Below, piece after piece: positions 53,241 through 62,552 of a stretch of 64,000 nucleotides of DNA. The stretch's first letter is position 1. Every line of letters begins with the position of its first letter. A program made the position numbers and the translations under genes. Source of the stretch: CALFER01 sp964472395 (GTDB lineage: Bacteria; CSSED10-310; CALFER01); the NCBI GenBank assembly GCA_964472395.1, contig CAYYMM010000007.1:12534-76533 (forward strand), in the 5' to 3' direction. The notes beneath the pieces were generated by a model. It worked only from the letters and a program-made list of their open reading frames with translations, did not search any database and had not been told where the DNA came from.

Positions 53241-56195
53241 TCAGTGCTTTTCTGCGTTGAAAACCTGAACCCGATGATTCATCGAATCCACAACGAATAC
53301 CTTGTTTGACGCGATGGTGACGCCGACCGGATTCTTGAACAGATCCTTTGTCGATCCTTCCTGACCCCAGAACGCCTTGAATTTTCCGTTCAGATCAAAA
53401 ATCTCGATACGATTGTTCTTTGAATCCGAAACATACATCTCACCGTTCGTCTCATCGAGAGCAACGTAGGGTTCCGTGTAGAAAAACTCCCATCCGAAAA
53501 CCGGGATCTGACGTACAAACGCTCCGGTCGGATCGAAAACACTGATCCGTTTATTGGCCGTATCCGCAACATAGATCTTTCCCGATTTATCCAATGCAAT
53601 CCCGACCGGTTCCGTAAACTGATCCTTCCCTTCTCCCTTCGACCCGATTTTCCAAAGTTCCGAACCGGATGCTGAGTATTTGTGAATACGATGGAATCCA
53701 GTGTCCACAACATAGATGGCCGATGAAGAATCCGTGATCACATCCTTTGGAGCCCAGAACGTGTTTGAATCACCGAATTCTAAAATGAATTTACCATCTG
53801 GTGCGAACTTCTGAATCCGATGGTTCCACGTATCGGCGACAATCACCTGTCCGGATGCATCTACCGTGAGGCCCCGGGGTTCGTTGAACTGGCCAGGTTC
53901 TTTTCCGAACGACCCGAATTGAAGCTCAAAGGAACCGTCCGCCTTGAATTTCTGGATACGGTGATTCTTACTGTCTGAAACAAAAATCTCTCCCGTGGGA
54001 GCAACCGCCACATCCTTGGGTTCATTGAACTGGCCTGAACCCGTTCCGAATCGCCCGATCTCCTGGATGGATTTCATCGTGATGGGTTCACTATCCGGAG
54101 ATTCCGCCCGTTGCTGCTGCTGTTGAGACTGGGTCTGTTTTTCCCCGATCTCGGTGGCTTTCTCAAACTTCGCAAAGTCATTCCGAACGAACATGCACAC
54201 TTCCGTTTCACCATACAACGATGGATTGAACCGTTCTCTGAGCACAACCCATCGCCATGCCTCACGGACCCAGTTCTGTGAGAAATGCGATCGGTTCGGA
54301 AGATACCACGCCCGGAGTCCATATCGTCTGGGGATGAACCGATCGCCGAGTTTGTCAGCGAAGAGGTGTCGATCACCCCAGTTACAGATAACCGCAACGT
54401 GCCGGTTAGGATCGGGATTCTTCCCGTACATCACATTCTTCCAGTCCCTCAGATACCAGTAGAAAGGCCATGTTGCATCGCCATCGATACAGATCGGGAG
54501 TGAGTTACCCTGATTGGTCCAGAATCCCATCTCTTCGAGTTCGGCTATCATTTTCGGTACTTCATACGTGGTCTGCACATAGACCAGTTGCTCGGTCGGG
54601 TCCGCTTCATGATACCAACAAATCTGGATGGAGGTATGGAAGCAATACATCATCATCACCGCAAACAGACCGATCATCACACCCCGACGCCAACCAAGCC
54701 GTTTGTTGCGGAAGATATCCATAAGCAGAATGGCTGTCAGGATGATCATCGGAGTAATGATATGCATCACGAGCCAAGGAACCTTTTCCTGAAGGTAGGA
54801 ATAAATCAGATAGGCCATCACCGACCACCAAACGAGAAATCCCCGCTGGAAGGCTCGCTCACGAATGTACGTAATGACGCAGAAGGTGCCGGCGATGAAG
54901 TAGATCAAAGCCAGAACGAGATGTTCATTGGTGAACAGTTCTGCCTTCGTAAAAGGCCATGCACTCTTGCTCCGATGAGCTGCAACCATCAGGACGGCGA
55001 ATGCGAGGATGAATACCATGCTGGTGATATATCCGGCTTTCGTCATTGTTCGCCAGATCATCCCGATCAAAACGACCGCAAGAGCAGTGAATGAATAAAT
55101 CAACATCAGATGATGATAATAGTGGAACGGTCCCTTGATCCGAGCGATCGAATGCTGATTCCACCAGTACTCAAACCATTTATAGACTCCTCCCCAGAAT
55201 CCATTCCTAGTGTTGGTGAAGAAAGTCGTATACAGAACGATGAAGATCGCGGCGAAGATGATGACGGACAGTGCAAAAACATATCCATCCCGGTAAAAAG
55301 ATGGGCTCCCATCCGCCGTTTCACGACGCTTTTCGCCCAGATAGACGAACAGAAATGCTATTCCGACCATGAAGAGAAAGACAACACTCCAGTAAATACG
55401 AGCGCTGACATCCCAATTCGTGAAGCTGGATTTCATCTTGATCAGGGCCATTGCAAATGTGAAGAAAGCGACTCCCCAGATGGCGACGAACAGCATCGCC
55501 TTCGTGGTCAGCGGGTATTCCTTGATGTTCTCGGAGATCGCTTTCATGCCCACAAATGCGCCATCCTTCTTCGAGAACATGTCGACGAGTACCTTCAACA
55601 GCGCAAACGTGAAGAGAATAAACACGTTGACGAACGCATTCTCCTTGATGCAGAACAACGTGCTGACAGCTGCTGCTGCCGCGTACGCCTGCCATGGTTT
55701 ACGGTCCTGATACCACAGAACCAGGAAGAAGAAGATAAGGATCGAGAAGAGACTGTAATAGGGATCCTCCCGATTGAATCGCTGAAAATACATGAATACG
55801 GGGTTGATCGCGTATAGCCATCCCATCAGGAGTGCGACACCCGGCTCGAATCGCTTGCGCATAAAATAGATTGCGAGGATCAGGAACAACCCCATCGAGG
55901 CGGGGAAAATCCGCATGGAGTAATTGCTGACTCCGAACAGGAACAACGAGACCTGCTGGCCATGGAACATAAATGGCCCATGCTGCATCGGATCATACTG
56001 ATATCCCTGCCCCACGAAGAAATTCCACATGTACTTCGCATAGAGGCTTTCATCATGGTGATACGGTTTATCTCCGAGATGAGAAAACCGAGTGAATATC
56101 ATGAAAATGAATAGAGCCAGCCATAACGCGGATTGCCAGTTGATCCGTATGCTTAACTCCGTGGGCTTTGAAACGGTAGGGTGCGTCTGATTCAT
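53241..56195 (-). CDS. Agl23-like (TIGR03663) membrane protein fused to NHL propeller
   Basis: 984 residues. Residues about 20-540 hold some 12 membrane segments with a first loop KPYHHDESLYAKYMWNFFVG and FFVGQGYQYDPMQHGP, features of the TIGR03663/Agl23 family linked to lipid-linked sugar handling in haloarchaea. A soluble region with DGDATWPFYWYLRDWKNVMY follows. After a Gln-rich linker (about 680-705), residues 708-984 contain six NHL repeats (GEIFVSDSKNHRIQKFKADG, GQVIVADTWNHRIQKFAPDG). It is the first gene of the minus-strand unit, behind a near-consensus promoter. From memory, TIGR03663 and DUF2298 proteins tend to be encoded together; the propeller fusion is the unusual part. Confidence 0.85.
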   Translation of the reverse strand: MNQTHPTVSKPTELSIRINWQSALWLALFIFMIFTRFSHLGDKPYHHDESLYAKYMWNFFVGQGYQYDPMQHGPFMFHGQQVSLFLFGVSNYSMRIFPASMGLFLILAIYFMRKRFEPGVALLMGWLYAINPVFMYFQRFNREDPYYSLFSILIFFFLVLWYQDRKPWQAYAAAAAVSTLFCIKENAFVNVFILFTFALLKVLVDMFSKKDGAFVGMKAISENIKEYPLTTKAMLFVAIWGVAFFTFAMALIKMKSSFTNWDVSARIYWSVVFLFMVGIAFLFVYLGEKRRETADGSPSFYRDGYVFALSVIIFAAIFIVLYTTFFTNTRNGFWGGVYKWFEYWWNQHSIARIKGPFHYYHHLMLIYSFTALAVVLIGMIWRTMTKAGYITSMVFILAFAVLMVAAHRSKSAWPFTKAELFTNEHLVLALIYFIAGTFCVITYIRERAFQRGFLVWWSVMAYLIYSYLQEKVPWLVMHIITPMIILTAILLMDIFRNKRLGWRRGVMIGLFAVMMMYCFHTSIQICWYHEADPTEQLVYVQTTYEVPKMIAELEEMGFWTNQGNSLPICIDGDATWPFYWYLRDWKNVMYGKNPDPNRHVAVICNWGDRHLFADKLGDRFIPRRYGLRAWYLPNRSHFSQNWVREAWRWVVLRERFNPSLYGETEVCMFVRNDFAKFEKATEIGEKQTQSQQQQQRAESPDSEPITMKSIQEIGRFGTGSGQFNEPKDVAVAPTGEIFVSDSKNHRIQKFKADGSFELQFGSFGKEPGQFNEPRGLTVDASGQVIVADTWNHRIQKFAPDGKFILEFGDSNTFWAPKDVITDSSSAIYVVDTGFHRIHKYSASGSELWKIGSKGEGKDQFTEPVGIALDKSGKIYVADTANKRISVFDPTGAFVRQIPVFGWEFFYTEPYVALDETNGEMYVSDSKNNRIEIFDLNGKFKAFWGQEGSTKDLFKNPVGVTIASNKVFVVDSMNHRVQVFNAEKH

Positions 56196-56273
56196 GCTTT
56201 ACTCCTCGAGATCCGCCTGTCAGTGGGGTTTTTCATTTCTGATTTGCCCTCATCCATTGAAAAAGCAGAGTTT

Positions 56274-56302
56274 TGCATATCATTTGAGAGATCTTCTGTC
56301 AA
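56274..56302 (-). promoter_or_regulatory. Near-consensus sigma-70 promoter of the Agl23-DUF2298 unit
   Basis: On the minus strand TTGACA (56302-56297), a 17-base spacer and TATGCA (56279-56274) lie 79 bases before the ATG at 56195. Confidence 0.7.
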
Positions 56303-56310
56303 GCCTTGAC
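56298..56310. promoter_or_regulatory. Perfect inverted repeat over divergent -35 regions
   Basis: GTCAAG C CTTGAC. It contains the minus-strand TTGACA core and a plus-strand TTGACC facing folD. It could be an operator, or simply back-to-back -35 elements. Confidence 0.4.
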
Positions 56311-56366
56311 CCATTATCACGCTACTGATACCGTTGCTTGGTCCGAATCCTGTGAGGGCCCCCAAA

Positions 56367-57293
56367 ATGTGTATTTCGATGGATGGAAAAGCTGTTTCAA
56401 ATCAAACGATCGCATCGGTTGCCGATCGATCCGCAGCATTCAAAATCGCATACAATAGACCACCTAAACTCGTTGTTGTCTTCGCTGGTGACAACGCAGC
56501 GTCCGCTTCCTACGTTTCCAACAAGGAAAAAGCCTGTAACAAGGCCGGGATGGAATTCACCCTGATTCGCATGTCTGAGAAGGTAACCACCCGCGAGATT
56601 GTCGATGAAATCCATCGTTTGAATCAAGACGACTCCGTTGATGGGATCCTGGTGCAGATGCCGCTTCCTGACGGCGTGGAAGAATCCCGGATCATCCAGG
56701 CAATTCTGCCGGAAAAAGATGCAGACGGGTTTCACCCTCTCAACATCGGATTCGTTTGGGCTGGCACATACTCGATCGCTCCGTGCACCCCCTCAGGCAT
56801 CATCCGGATTCTCGAAGCCTACGCGTTCCCATTCTCCGGATCTCACGCCGTGATCGTCGGACGCAGCAACATCGTCGGAAAACCCATGGCTGCTCTTCTG
56901 CTCGAAAAACACTGTACTGTCACTCTCACACACTCGCGCACACGGAATCTTTCGGCAGTCTGCCGTCAGGCCGACCTGCTCGTTGCCGCCATCGGACGAC
57001 CAGCCATGATCACATCGGAGTTCATCCGTCCCGGAGCCTATGTCGTCGATGTCGGCATCAACCGAATAACAATGGAAACCGCCCCTGAGTTTCTTCGAAC
57101 AGACTCATCCCCCTGTGTTCGATCGCTCCGAGAAAAGGGACATTGTCTGGTCGGGGATGTCGACCCGATCAGCGGCCCACAAGCCGCGTCGTTTTTAACG
57201 CCTGTTCCCGGAGGAATCGGACCCATGACCGTCGCCATGCTCATTGCCAATACGATGACGCTGGCCGAAAGCCGCATGGCGGGAAACCGATGA
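56367..57293 (+). CDS. folD: Bifunctional methylene-THF dehydrogenase / methenyl-THF cyclohydrolase
   Basis: 308 residues. FolD interconverts one-carbon units on tetrahydrofolate with NADP. Visible are ASYVSNKEKACNKAG (catalytic Tyr and Lys), DGILVQMPLPDG, DADGFHPLNIG, PCTPSGIIRIL, VIVGRSNIVGKPMAALL and the C-terminal TPVPGGIGPMTVAML. The ATG at 56367 follows GAGGG with eight bases; an upstream TTG at 56334 lacks a site. The stop overlaps the larB start (ATGA), so the two are translated together. Confidence 0.94.
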   Translation: MCISMDGKAVSNQTIASVADRSAAFKIAYNRPPKLVVVFAGDNAASASYVSNKEKACNKAGMEFTLIRMSEKVTTREIVDEIHRLNQDDSVDGILVQMPLPDGVEESRIIQAILPEKDADGFHPLNIGFVWAGTYSIAPCTPSGIIRILEAYAFPFSGSHAVIVGRSNIVGKPMAALLLEKHCTVTLTHSRTRNLSAVCRQADLLVAAIGRPAMITSEFIRPGAYVVDVGINRITMETAPEFLRTDSSPCVRSLREKGHCLVGDVDPISGPQAASFLTPVPGGIGPMTVAMLIANTMTLAESRMAGNR

Positions 57294-58036
57294 ACAATCA
57301 CGCACTGAGAACGCTCCTCGAACGACTGCGGAACGGCGCTCTATCGGTCGACCAGGCACTCGAAGCCCTGCGACACTACCCGTTCGAGGATCTGGGATTC
57401 GCAAAGATCGATCATCATCGAACCCTGAGAAAGGGATTCCCTGAAGTGGTATTCGGGGAAGGTAAAACGATCGATCAGATACGATCTATCGCGGAATCGC
57501 TCGAAACAACCGAGCAGGATATTCTTATTACCCGAATCGACCGGCACACCTACGACGCCGTCAGAAGTTCTGTAACGGATCTTCGATTTGATGAGTTGAG
57601 TCGATGCGCTTATCGCCGTCTGTGCAATGAAAACCTCGGACGAGGATATGTGCTTGTGGCCGCCGCGGGGACATCGGATCTGCCTGTGGCGGGTGAGGCG
57701 GCACTCACGTGCGAACTGATGGGTAATGAAGTACGGCGACTATATGACGTCGGTGTCGCCGGGTTGCACCGGTTGTTGACCTACTATGATGAGATCACCC
57801 ATGCGGAAGTGATCATAGCGGTCGCCGGTATGGAGGGCGCGCTCCCTAGCGTATTGAGCGGACTGGTCGATTGCCCGGTGATCGGTGTGCCGACATCCGT
57901 CGGCTATGGAGCTAGCTTCAAGGGGCTCGCAGCTCTTCTGGCCATGCTGAACTCCTGCGCATCCGGCGTGACAGTCGTCAATATCGATAACGGTTTCGGA
58001 GCAGGCTATGCGGCTGCGCTGATGAATCGCCGCTGA
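57290..58036 (+). CDS. larB: Nickel pincer cofactor biosynthesis protein LarB
   Basis: 248 residues. LarB carboxylates and hydrolyses nicotinic acid adenine dinucleotide, the first step to the nickel-pincer nucleotide of lactate racemase-type enzymes. The C-terminal AIR-carboxylase-like domain shows VAAAGTSDLPVAGEAALT, DVGVAGLHRLL, VAGMEGALPSVLSGLV, PVIGVPTSVGYGA and NIDNGFGAGYAA. The N-terminal YPFEDLGFAKIDHHRTLRKG and FPEVVFGEGKT also match the family. larC and larE are not in the window. Coupling to folD is unusual and may be positional only. Confidence 0.9.
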   Translation: MNNHALRTLLERLRNGALSVDQALEALRHYPFEDLGFAKIDHHRTLRKGFPEVVFGEGKTIDQIRSIAESLETTEQDILITRIDRHTYDAVRSSVTDLRFDELSRCAYRRLCNENLGRGYVLVAAAGTSDLPVAGEAALTCELMGNEVRRLYDVGVAGLHRLLTYYDEITHAEVIIAVAGMEGALPSVLSGLVDCPVIGVPTSVGYGASFKGLAALLAMLNSCASGVTVVNIDNGFGAGYAAALMNRR

Positions 58037-58044
58037 CCCGGGCT

Positions 58045-58650
58045 TCATACCTGTTCTTTCTTCAGACAATCGATCTTGGCATCGATCAATTGCCAGAGTG
58101 CATCGCGGCCGTCGTTTGTCAGTGATGAGTAAGCCATGATCGGTTCCGAATCGAGCAGAGTCAAGGAGGTCCGGATCCGGTGAACAGCCTGATTGCAGGC
58201 GGATCGGCTGAGTTTATCGGATTTTACGGCAAGTGTACACCAGAGAAGATTCTGTGTTCTGAGCCAGTTCGACACTCGAATATCCATGGTTGTCGGATCG
58301 TGTCGGATGTCAACGAGATGAATGCATCCTGCCAGTTGTTGACGAATGGAGAAATACCGGTCGATCGCCTGCCGCCACTTCTGTGAGACGGATTCGGGGG
58401 CCCGTGTGTATCCGTAACCAGGCAGATCGACCAGATAGAGCTGGTGATTGACCAGATAGAAATTGAGAGTCTGGGTCCGACCGGGCTGTGAACTGGTTTG
58501 CGCCAGTCGCTTGCGATTCACAAGGCTGTTAATCAGAGATGATTTACCCACATTTGATCGCCCTGCGAAGGCAATCTCCGGACCGATGCCATCCGGAAAG
58601 TCAGCCGGGCAGACGGCACTTTTAACGTATTGGGCGTCCGAAATTTTCAT
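58045..58650 (-). CDS. engB: Ribosome biogenesis GTPase EngB/YsxC
   Basis: 201 residues, EngB size. G1 is FAGRSNVGKSSLINSL, G3 VDLPGYGYTRAP, and G4 reads VKSDKLS in place of the common TKxDK. Residues such as QTSSQPGRTQTLNFYLV form switch I. The protein assists 50S subunit assembly. It follows clpP and tig; in many diderm bacteria clpX and lon lie between clpP and engB, and both are missing here. Confidence 0.93.
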   Translation of the reverse strand: MKISDAQYVKSAVCPADFPDGIGPEIAFAGRSNVGKSSLINSLVNRKRLAQTSSQPGRTQTLNFYLVNHQLYLVDLPGYGYTRAPESVSQKWRQAIDRYFSIRQQLAGCIHLVDIRHDPTTMDIRVSNWLRTQNLLWCTLAVKSDKLSRSACNQAVHRIRTSLTLLDSEPIMAYSSLTNDGRDALWQLIDAKIDCLKKEQV

Positions 58651-58673
58651 CGATTGCGGCGAATCCGGATCGA

Positions 58674-59291
58674 CTATTCACCCGGAGTGTTGCGGGGCTT
58701 CGCCACGAGAATCTCATCGATCAAGCCATATTTAATCGCATCGCCTGGGTCCATGAAAAAGTCTCGATCCGTGTCCGCCGCGATCTTATCGATGGGCTGG
58801 GCAGTATGATGCGCCAGGATCTGATTGATCTGTTCGCGCATTTTCAGGATTTCGCGCGCCTGAATATCAATATCGGCTGCCTGTCCCTGAAAACCACCCA
58901 TTGGCTGATGCAACATGATCCGGGAATTCTTGAGGGCATACCGCTTACCCTTCTTCCCCGCAGCGAGGAGAACCGCGGCCGCACTGGCTGCCTGTCCGAC
59001 ACAGATCGTCGAAACATCCGGTTTGATGTATTGCATCGTGTCATAGATGGCCAATGCTGATGTGATGATTCCTCCGGGCGAGTTAATGTAGATCTGAATG
59101 TCTTTTTCGGGATCTTCCGCTTCGAGAAACAAGAGCTGGGCGATGATGAGATTCGCGACGAAATCATCGATAGGGAATCCAAGAAAGATGATGTTTTCCT
59201 TGAGCAGACGGGAATAGATGTCGAACGCACGCTCTCCCCGGCTTGTCTGTTCGACGACAATCGGCACCAGATTCATCCTCGGTTCTTTCAT
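58674..59291 (-). CDS. clpP: ATP-dependent Clp protease proteolytic subunit
   Basis: 205 residues. The catalytic triad is readable: Ser in VGQAASAAAVLLAAG, His in IMLHQPMGGFQGQA and Asp in ADTDRDFFM. INSPGGIITSALAIYD forms the handle and axial contacts. The 14-mer degrades substrates unfolded by ClpX or ClpA. ATG 59291 is preferred over 59312 because GGGGAG precedes it. The classical neighbour clpX is absent. Confidence 0.95.
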   Translation of the reverse strand: MKEPRMNLVPIVVEQTSRGERAFDIYSRLLKENIIFLGFPIDDFVANLIIAQLLFLEAEDPEKDIQIYINSPGGIITSALAIYDTMQYIKPDVSTICVGQAASAAAVLLAAGKKGKRYALKNSRIMLHQPMGGFQGQAADIDIQAREILKMREQINQILAHHTAQPIDKIAADTDRDFFMDPGDAIKYGLIDEILVAKPRNTPGE

Positions 59292-59332
59292 TGATATTCT
59301 CCCCATCGGCATCTCGAGCCCGATGCCTGATC

Positions 59333-60631
59333 CTAATTCTGCTGATTCTCTTCGGTCTTTGCAGGTTCCGACAACGCATCCACATCTTTAACCACCGCCG
59401 AATCGACGATCAAGCGGATCGCCCGTTCCCGTTTCAATGACCGACGGACTTGTGACCGCACAGCGGGATCCTTGCTCCTGGCCTCGATTTCACGCGTTGC
59501 CTCTTCTGAATTCAGTGCTTTCTGAATTTCCTGGTCGATCTCTTCAGAGGTCACAACAATCCCCTCCAGATGAGCAATACGTTCGAGCAGCAATCGGAGT
59601 TTCACCTTTTTATTGGCGATTGGCTGGACTTTGGGGAGGAGTTCTTCCCAATCCTTGTCTTCACTCAGTTTCATTTCCTCGCGCATGTCGTCGAGTTCAG
59701 CCTTGATCATGAATTCCGGGATCTCGAACTGCGTTCCCTCGGTGATTTTATCAAGCAATCGCATCCGGTAATCGCGATCGGACAACGATTTCTGTTCGGT
59801 CGCCAGATCTTCGCGGATCCGGCTGGTGAGCTGTTCGATTGATTCCACCCCGATGTCCTTGGCGAAGTCGTCGTCGAGTTTAGGAACCATTTTTGTCTTG
59901 AGTTCCTTCAAATCGCAGTTGACGGAAACCGTTTTACCTGCGAAATCGACGTAGTATTTGTAATCTTCCGGGAATACAACCTCAAATACATGCTCCGTTC
60001 CCGGCATCAATCCAATCAGTTTCTGCTCAAAATCACTCCCGGGGAAGAAACGCCCTTCGCCAAGAGCGATATCGACGTTTCGCCCGCGCCATCCCGGAAC
60101 GATCTCCTCACCGATCATCAGTTTGATCTTGCCATAAAGGCGATCTCCCGCTGCAGACGGACGATCGGAAACGACATCGAACGAAGCCTGGGATTGGGCC
60201 AGTCGTTCCAGTCGTTCAGTCACAACTTCATCTTTGACCTGTGGGATGACTTTCTCGATCTCGACACCCTTATAGGCAGCGACATCGAAATCCGGGAGTG
60301 TCGTAGCTGTAAAAGCATACGAAAAGGGGTTTTCCTCTTCCAGGACCCACTCTTTCATTTCGGGTGGTCCAACAAGCGTGATACCCGCTTCATCGATCGC
60401 ATCGAAAAGTGTTGTTTCGATCAGATTTGCACCGATCTGCTTACGGATTTCCTTCCCGAAACGCATCTTCAGGATACTGTCCGGCACTTTTCCGACCCGG
60501 AAACCAGGAATCTGAACACCATGACGCAATTCTTCGAGCATCTTTTTCATTTCACTCTGAACCTTCTCGATCGGGATTTCGACCGAAATGGTTCTTGATT
60601 CGCTGGAGATCGGTGTGACATCAACTTTCAT
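59333..60631 (-). CDS. tig: Trigger factor
   Basis: 432 residues. The ribosome-binding loop is VQIPGFRVGKVP (GFRxGK signature). A PPIase FKBP-like domain covers about 150-240 (GDRLYGKIKL, FPGSDFEQKLIGLMPG) and a helical chaperone domain the rest, with a Glu/Asn/Gln-rich end. It shelters nascent chains and isomerises prolines. AAGGAA precedes the ATG. It is followed by clpP as usual. Confidence 0.95.
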   Translation of the reverse strand: MKVDVTPISSESRTISVEIPIEKVQSEMKKMLEELRHGVQIPGFRVGKVPDSILKMRFGKEIRKQIGANLIETTLFDAIDEAGITLVGPPEMKEWVLEEENPFSYAFTATTLPDFDVAAYKGVEIEKVIPQVKDEVVTERLERLAQSQASFDVVSDRPSAAGDRLYGKIKLMIGEEIVPGWRGRNVDIALGEGRFFPGSDFEQKLIGLMPGTEHVFEVVFPEDYKYYVDFAGKTVSVNCDLKELKTKMVPKLDDDFAKDIGVESIEQLTSRIREDLATEQKSLSDRDYRMRLLDKITEGTQFEIPEFMIKAELDDMREEMKLSEDKDWEELLPKVQPIANKKVKLRLLLERIAHLEGIVVTSEEIDQEIQKALNSEEATREIEARSKDPAVRSQVRRSLKRERAIRLIVDSAVVKDVDALSEPAKTEENQQN

Positions 60632-60705
60632 ATTCTGTTTCCTTCATCGCCGGAATTGAGTTACGAGGGGCTTATTGTGCCGGAGTTCTCGAAGCCCTCT
60701 GGTCA

Positions 60706-60790
60706 TGGTGCGAGGAGGGGGAGTTGAACCCCCACGTCCGTAGACACTGGATCCTAAGTCCAGCGCGTCTGCCAATTCCGCCATCCTCGC
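60706..60790 (-). tRNA. tRNA-Leu(UAG)
   Basis: Cloverleaf with a long variable arm: acceptor GCGAGGA/TCCTCGC, D-arm region GGCGGAATTGGCAGAC, anticodon stem CTGGA/TCCAG around CTTAGGA (anticodon TAG), T arm GGGGG TTCAACT CCCCC. A CCA end is encoded (60708-60706). Confidence 0.94.
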
Positions 60791-60807
60791 ATTTGGAACC
60801 TATCCTA

Positions 60808-60881
<74 letters not shown>

Positions 60882-60890
60882 AAACACCGG

Positions 60891-60917
60891 AAATAAACAA
60901 AACCCCGCGAGGCGGGG
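60891..60917 (-). terminator. Terminator-like hairpin inside the tRNA cluster
   Basis: On the minus strand CCCCGC CTC GCGGGG is followed by TTTTGTTTATTT. It lies between tRNA-His and tRNA-Arg(UCG), only about ten bases before the latter's 5' end, so it may terminate part of the transcript or act as a processing separator. Confidence 0.6.
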
Positions 60918-60924
60918 AATTCAG

Positions 60925-61000
60925 GGTGGGTAGAGGGATTTGAACCCTCGACCTCCTGATCCACAGTCAGGCGCTCTAACCAAACTGAGCTATACCCACC
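60925..61000 (-). tRNA. tRNA-His(GUG)
   Basis: Cloverleaf with the extra G-1 opposite C73: acceptor GTGGGTA/TACCCAC, D arm GCTCAGTTTGGTTAGAGC, anticodon stem CCTGA/TCAGG around CTGTGGA (anticodon GTG), T arm GAGGG TTCAAAT CCCTC. Confidence 0.94.
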
Positions 61001-61015
61001 ACACATTTTCAAGCC

Positions 61016-61089
<74 letters not shown>

Positions 61090-61118
61090 TCATCGGCAGG
61101 TTCGTTCCTACCGAAGCA

Positions 61119-61191
<73 letters not shown>

Positions 61192-61206
61192 CACGTGAGT
61201 TCGCAC

Positions 61207-61833
61207 TCACAGCCGTGCATTCTTATCAAGGAAACAGGGATTGCGCAAGAGGAATTCTTTCATGCCTCTCATCGCAAGACCCCGGTGACTGATCCCGTTT
61301 TTTGCTTCCGAACCCAACTCAGCCATCGTGCAAGCCATCGCGGGAATCCAGAATACAGGATCATACCCGAAACCAGCTTCCCCTCTTGCCCCCTCAATGA
61401 TCCGACCCTCAACCTCACCGCGACTCTCGTAAATCAACTCATCACCCATCGTCAGGACGGTCACGGAGATAAACCGGGCTGTTCGATCGGCATCCTTTAC
61501 CCCCTCCAGATGACGGATCAATTCGAGATACTTTTCGCGATCGGACAAGTCGTGGCCGAACATTCTTTTCGAATGCACTCCCGGGCGTCCCCCGAGCGCA
61601 TCCACTTCGAGACCCGAATCATCAGCAATGGCAGGCAACCCGGCAATTTTCGACGCCTCGGATGCCTTGATCAGCGCATTGTCCCGATATGTTGCGCCGG
61701 ATTCATCCGGGCCCGAGACCATTTTCAGGGACCACAACGGAACGAGTTCATGCGGGATGCCATGCAAAATCGATGTGATCTCATGGTACTTGTGACGATT
61801 CAGGGTAGCGATGACGAGACGCGGCGGAGTCAT
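61207..61833 (-). CDS. rdgB: XTP/dITP diphosphatase (RdgB/HAM1 family)
   Basis: 208 residues. The enzyme hydrolyses non-canonical purine nucleotides such as dITP and XTP, keeping them out of DNA. Motifs are LVIATLNRHKYHEI, GATYRDNALIKA, IADDSGLEVDALGGRPGVHS and GFGYDPVFW, with SHRGLAM near the end. Its ATG overlaps the rph stop by four bases, the usual rph-rdgB coupling. Confidence 0.94.
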   Translation of the reverse strand: MTPPRLVIATLNRHKYHEITSILHGIPHELVPLWSLKMVSGPDESGATYRDNALIKASEASKIAGLPAIADDSGLEVDALGGRPGVHSKRMFGHDLSDREKYLELIRHLEGVKDADRTARFISVTVLTMGDELIYESRGEVEGRIIEGARGEAGFGYDPVFWIPAMACTMAELGSEAKNGISHRGLAMRGMKEFLLRNPCFLDKNARL

Positions 61834-62552
61834 CCGATCCGCCCTCTCTCGAAGATCTCACGCTGCAACGCGAACAAACTCGGCAACCCCTCTGCCGCCA
61901 GGCGAATCAGATTCTGAAACACGGAACCATGCTGCGGCCTGGATTCCGATGTCCCCTGGATCTCGATCCACCCCCCCTGATCGGTGCCGACCAGATTCAG
62001 ATCGACTTCTGCAGCACTGTCCTCATTATAATCCAGATCAAGCAGACAACGGCCATCGACCCAACCTGCGCTGATTGCAGCGAGGCATTCGGTTGAAATC
62101 AGACCGGGCGGCATCCGGTGATCGAAAAAGCGCCAGACCGCCATCCGCAATGCAATCCATCCTCCGGTGATCGATGCCGTACGTGTGCCTCCATCTGCGC
62201 AGAGTACATCACAATCGACCGTGATCGTTCGGGGGCCAAGAATGTTCAGATCCAATCCGGCACGAAGACTCCGTCCGATCAGTCGCTGAATTTCATGAAC
62301 GCGCCCTTTGACTGTTGGCCGACCGTCCCGGGGAGAACGCCGTAAGCCGGCTTGCGGGAGCATCGCGTATTCCGCGGTGATCCATCCCTTCTGTGTTCCG
62401 ATCAGATGCTTCGGAACGGTTTCCTCGATGCACACATTGCACAGAACAGCCGTGTTCCCGAATCGCACAAGAACCGATCCTGGCGCATGAGGAATGTAAT
62501 CCAGTTCGAACGATATCGGGCGTGTTTGCGTATCCTGTCGGTCAGTCCGCAT
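61830..62552 (-). CDS. rph: Ribonuclease PH
   Basis: 240 residues. This phosphorolytic exonuclease trims tRNA 3' ends. Seen are GSVLVRFGNTAVLC, AEYAMLPQAGLRRSPRDGRP, EIQRLIGRSLRAGLDL, ITVDCDVLCADGGTRTASIT and a C-terminal DLDYNEDSAAEVDLNLV. It overlaps the GerMN gene by 11 bases and rdgB by four. Most tRNAs nearby lack encoded CCA, so trimming plus CCA addition would be needed. Confidence 0.95.
   Translation of the reverse strand: MRTDRQDTQTRPISFELDYIPHAPGSVLVRFGNTAVLCNVCIEETVPKHLIGTQKGWITAEYAMLPQAGLRRSPRDGRPTVKGRVHEIQRLIGRSLRAGLDLNILGPRTITVDCDVLCADGGTRTASITGGWIALRMAVWRFFDHRMPPGLISTECLAAISAGWVDGRCLLDLDYNEDSAAEVDLNLVGTDQGGWIEIQGTSESRPQHGSVFQNLIRLAAEGLPSLFALQREIFERGRIG

Noticed and set aside
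45248..56195. Chloroflexi or archaeal origin of the window because of DUF2298 and TIGR03663
   Set aside because: Outer-membrane genes and the diderm housekeeping order contradict this; transfer or wider family range is more likely.
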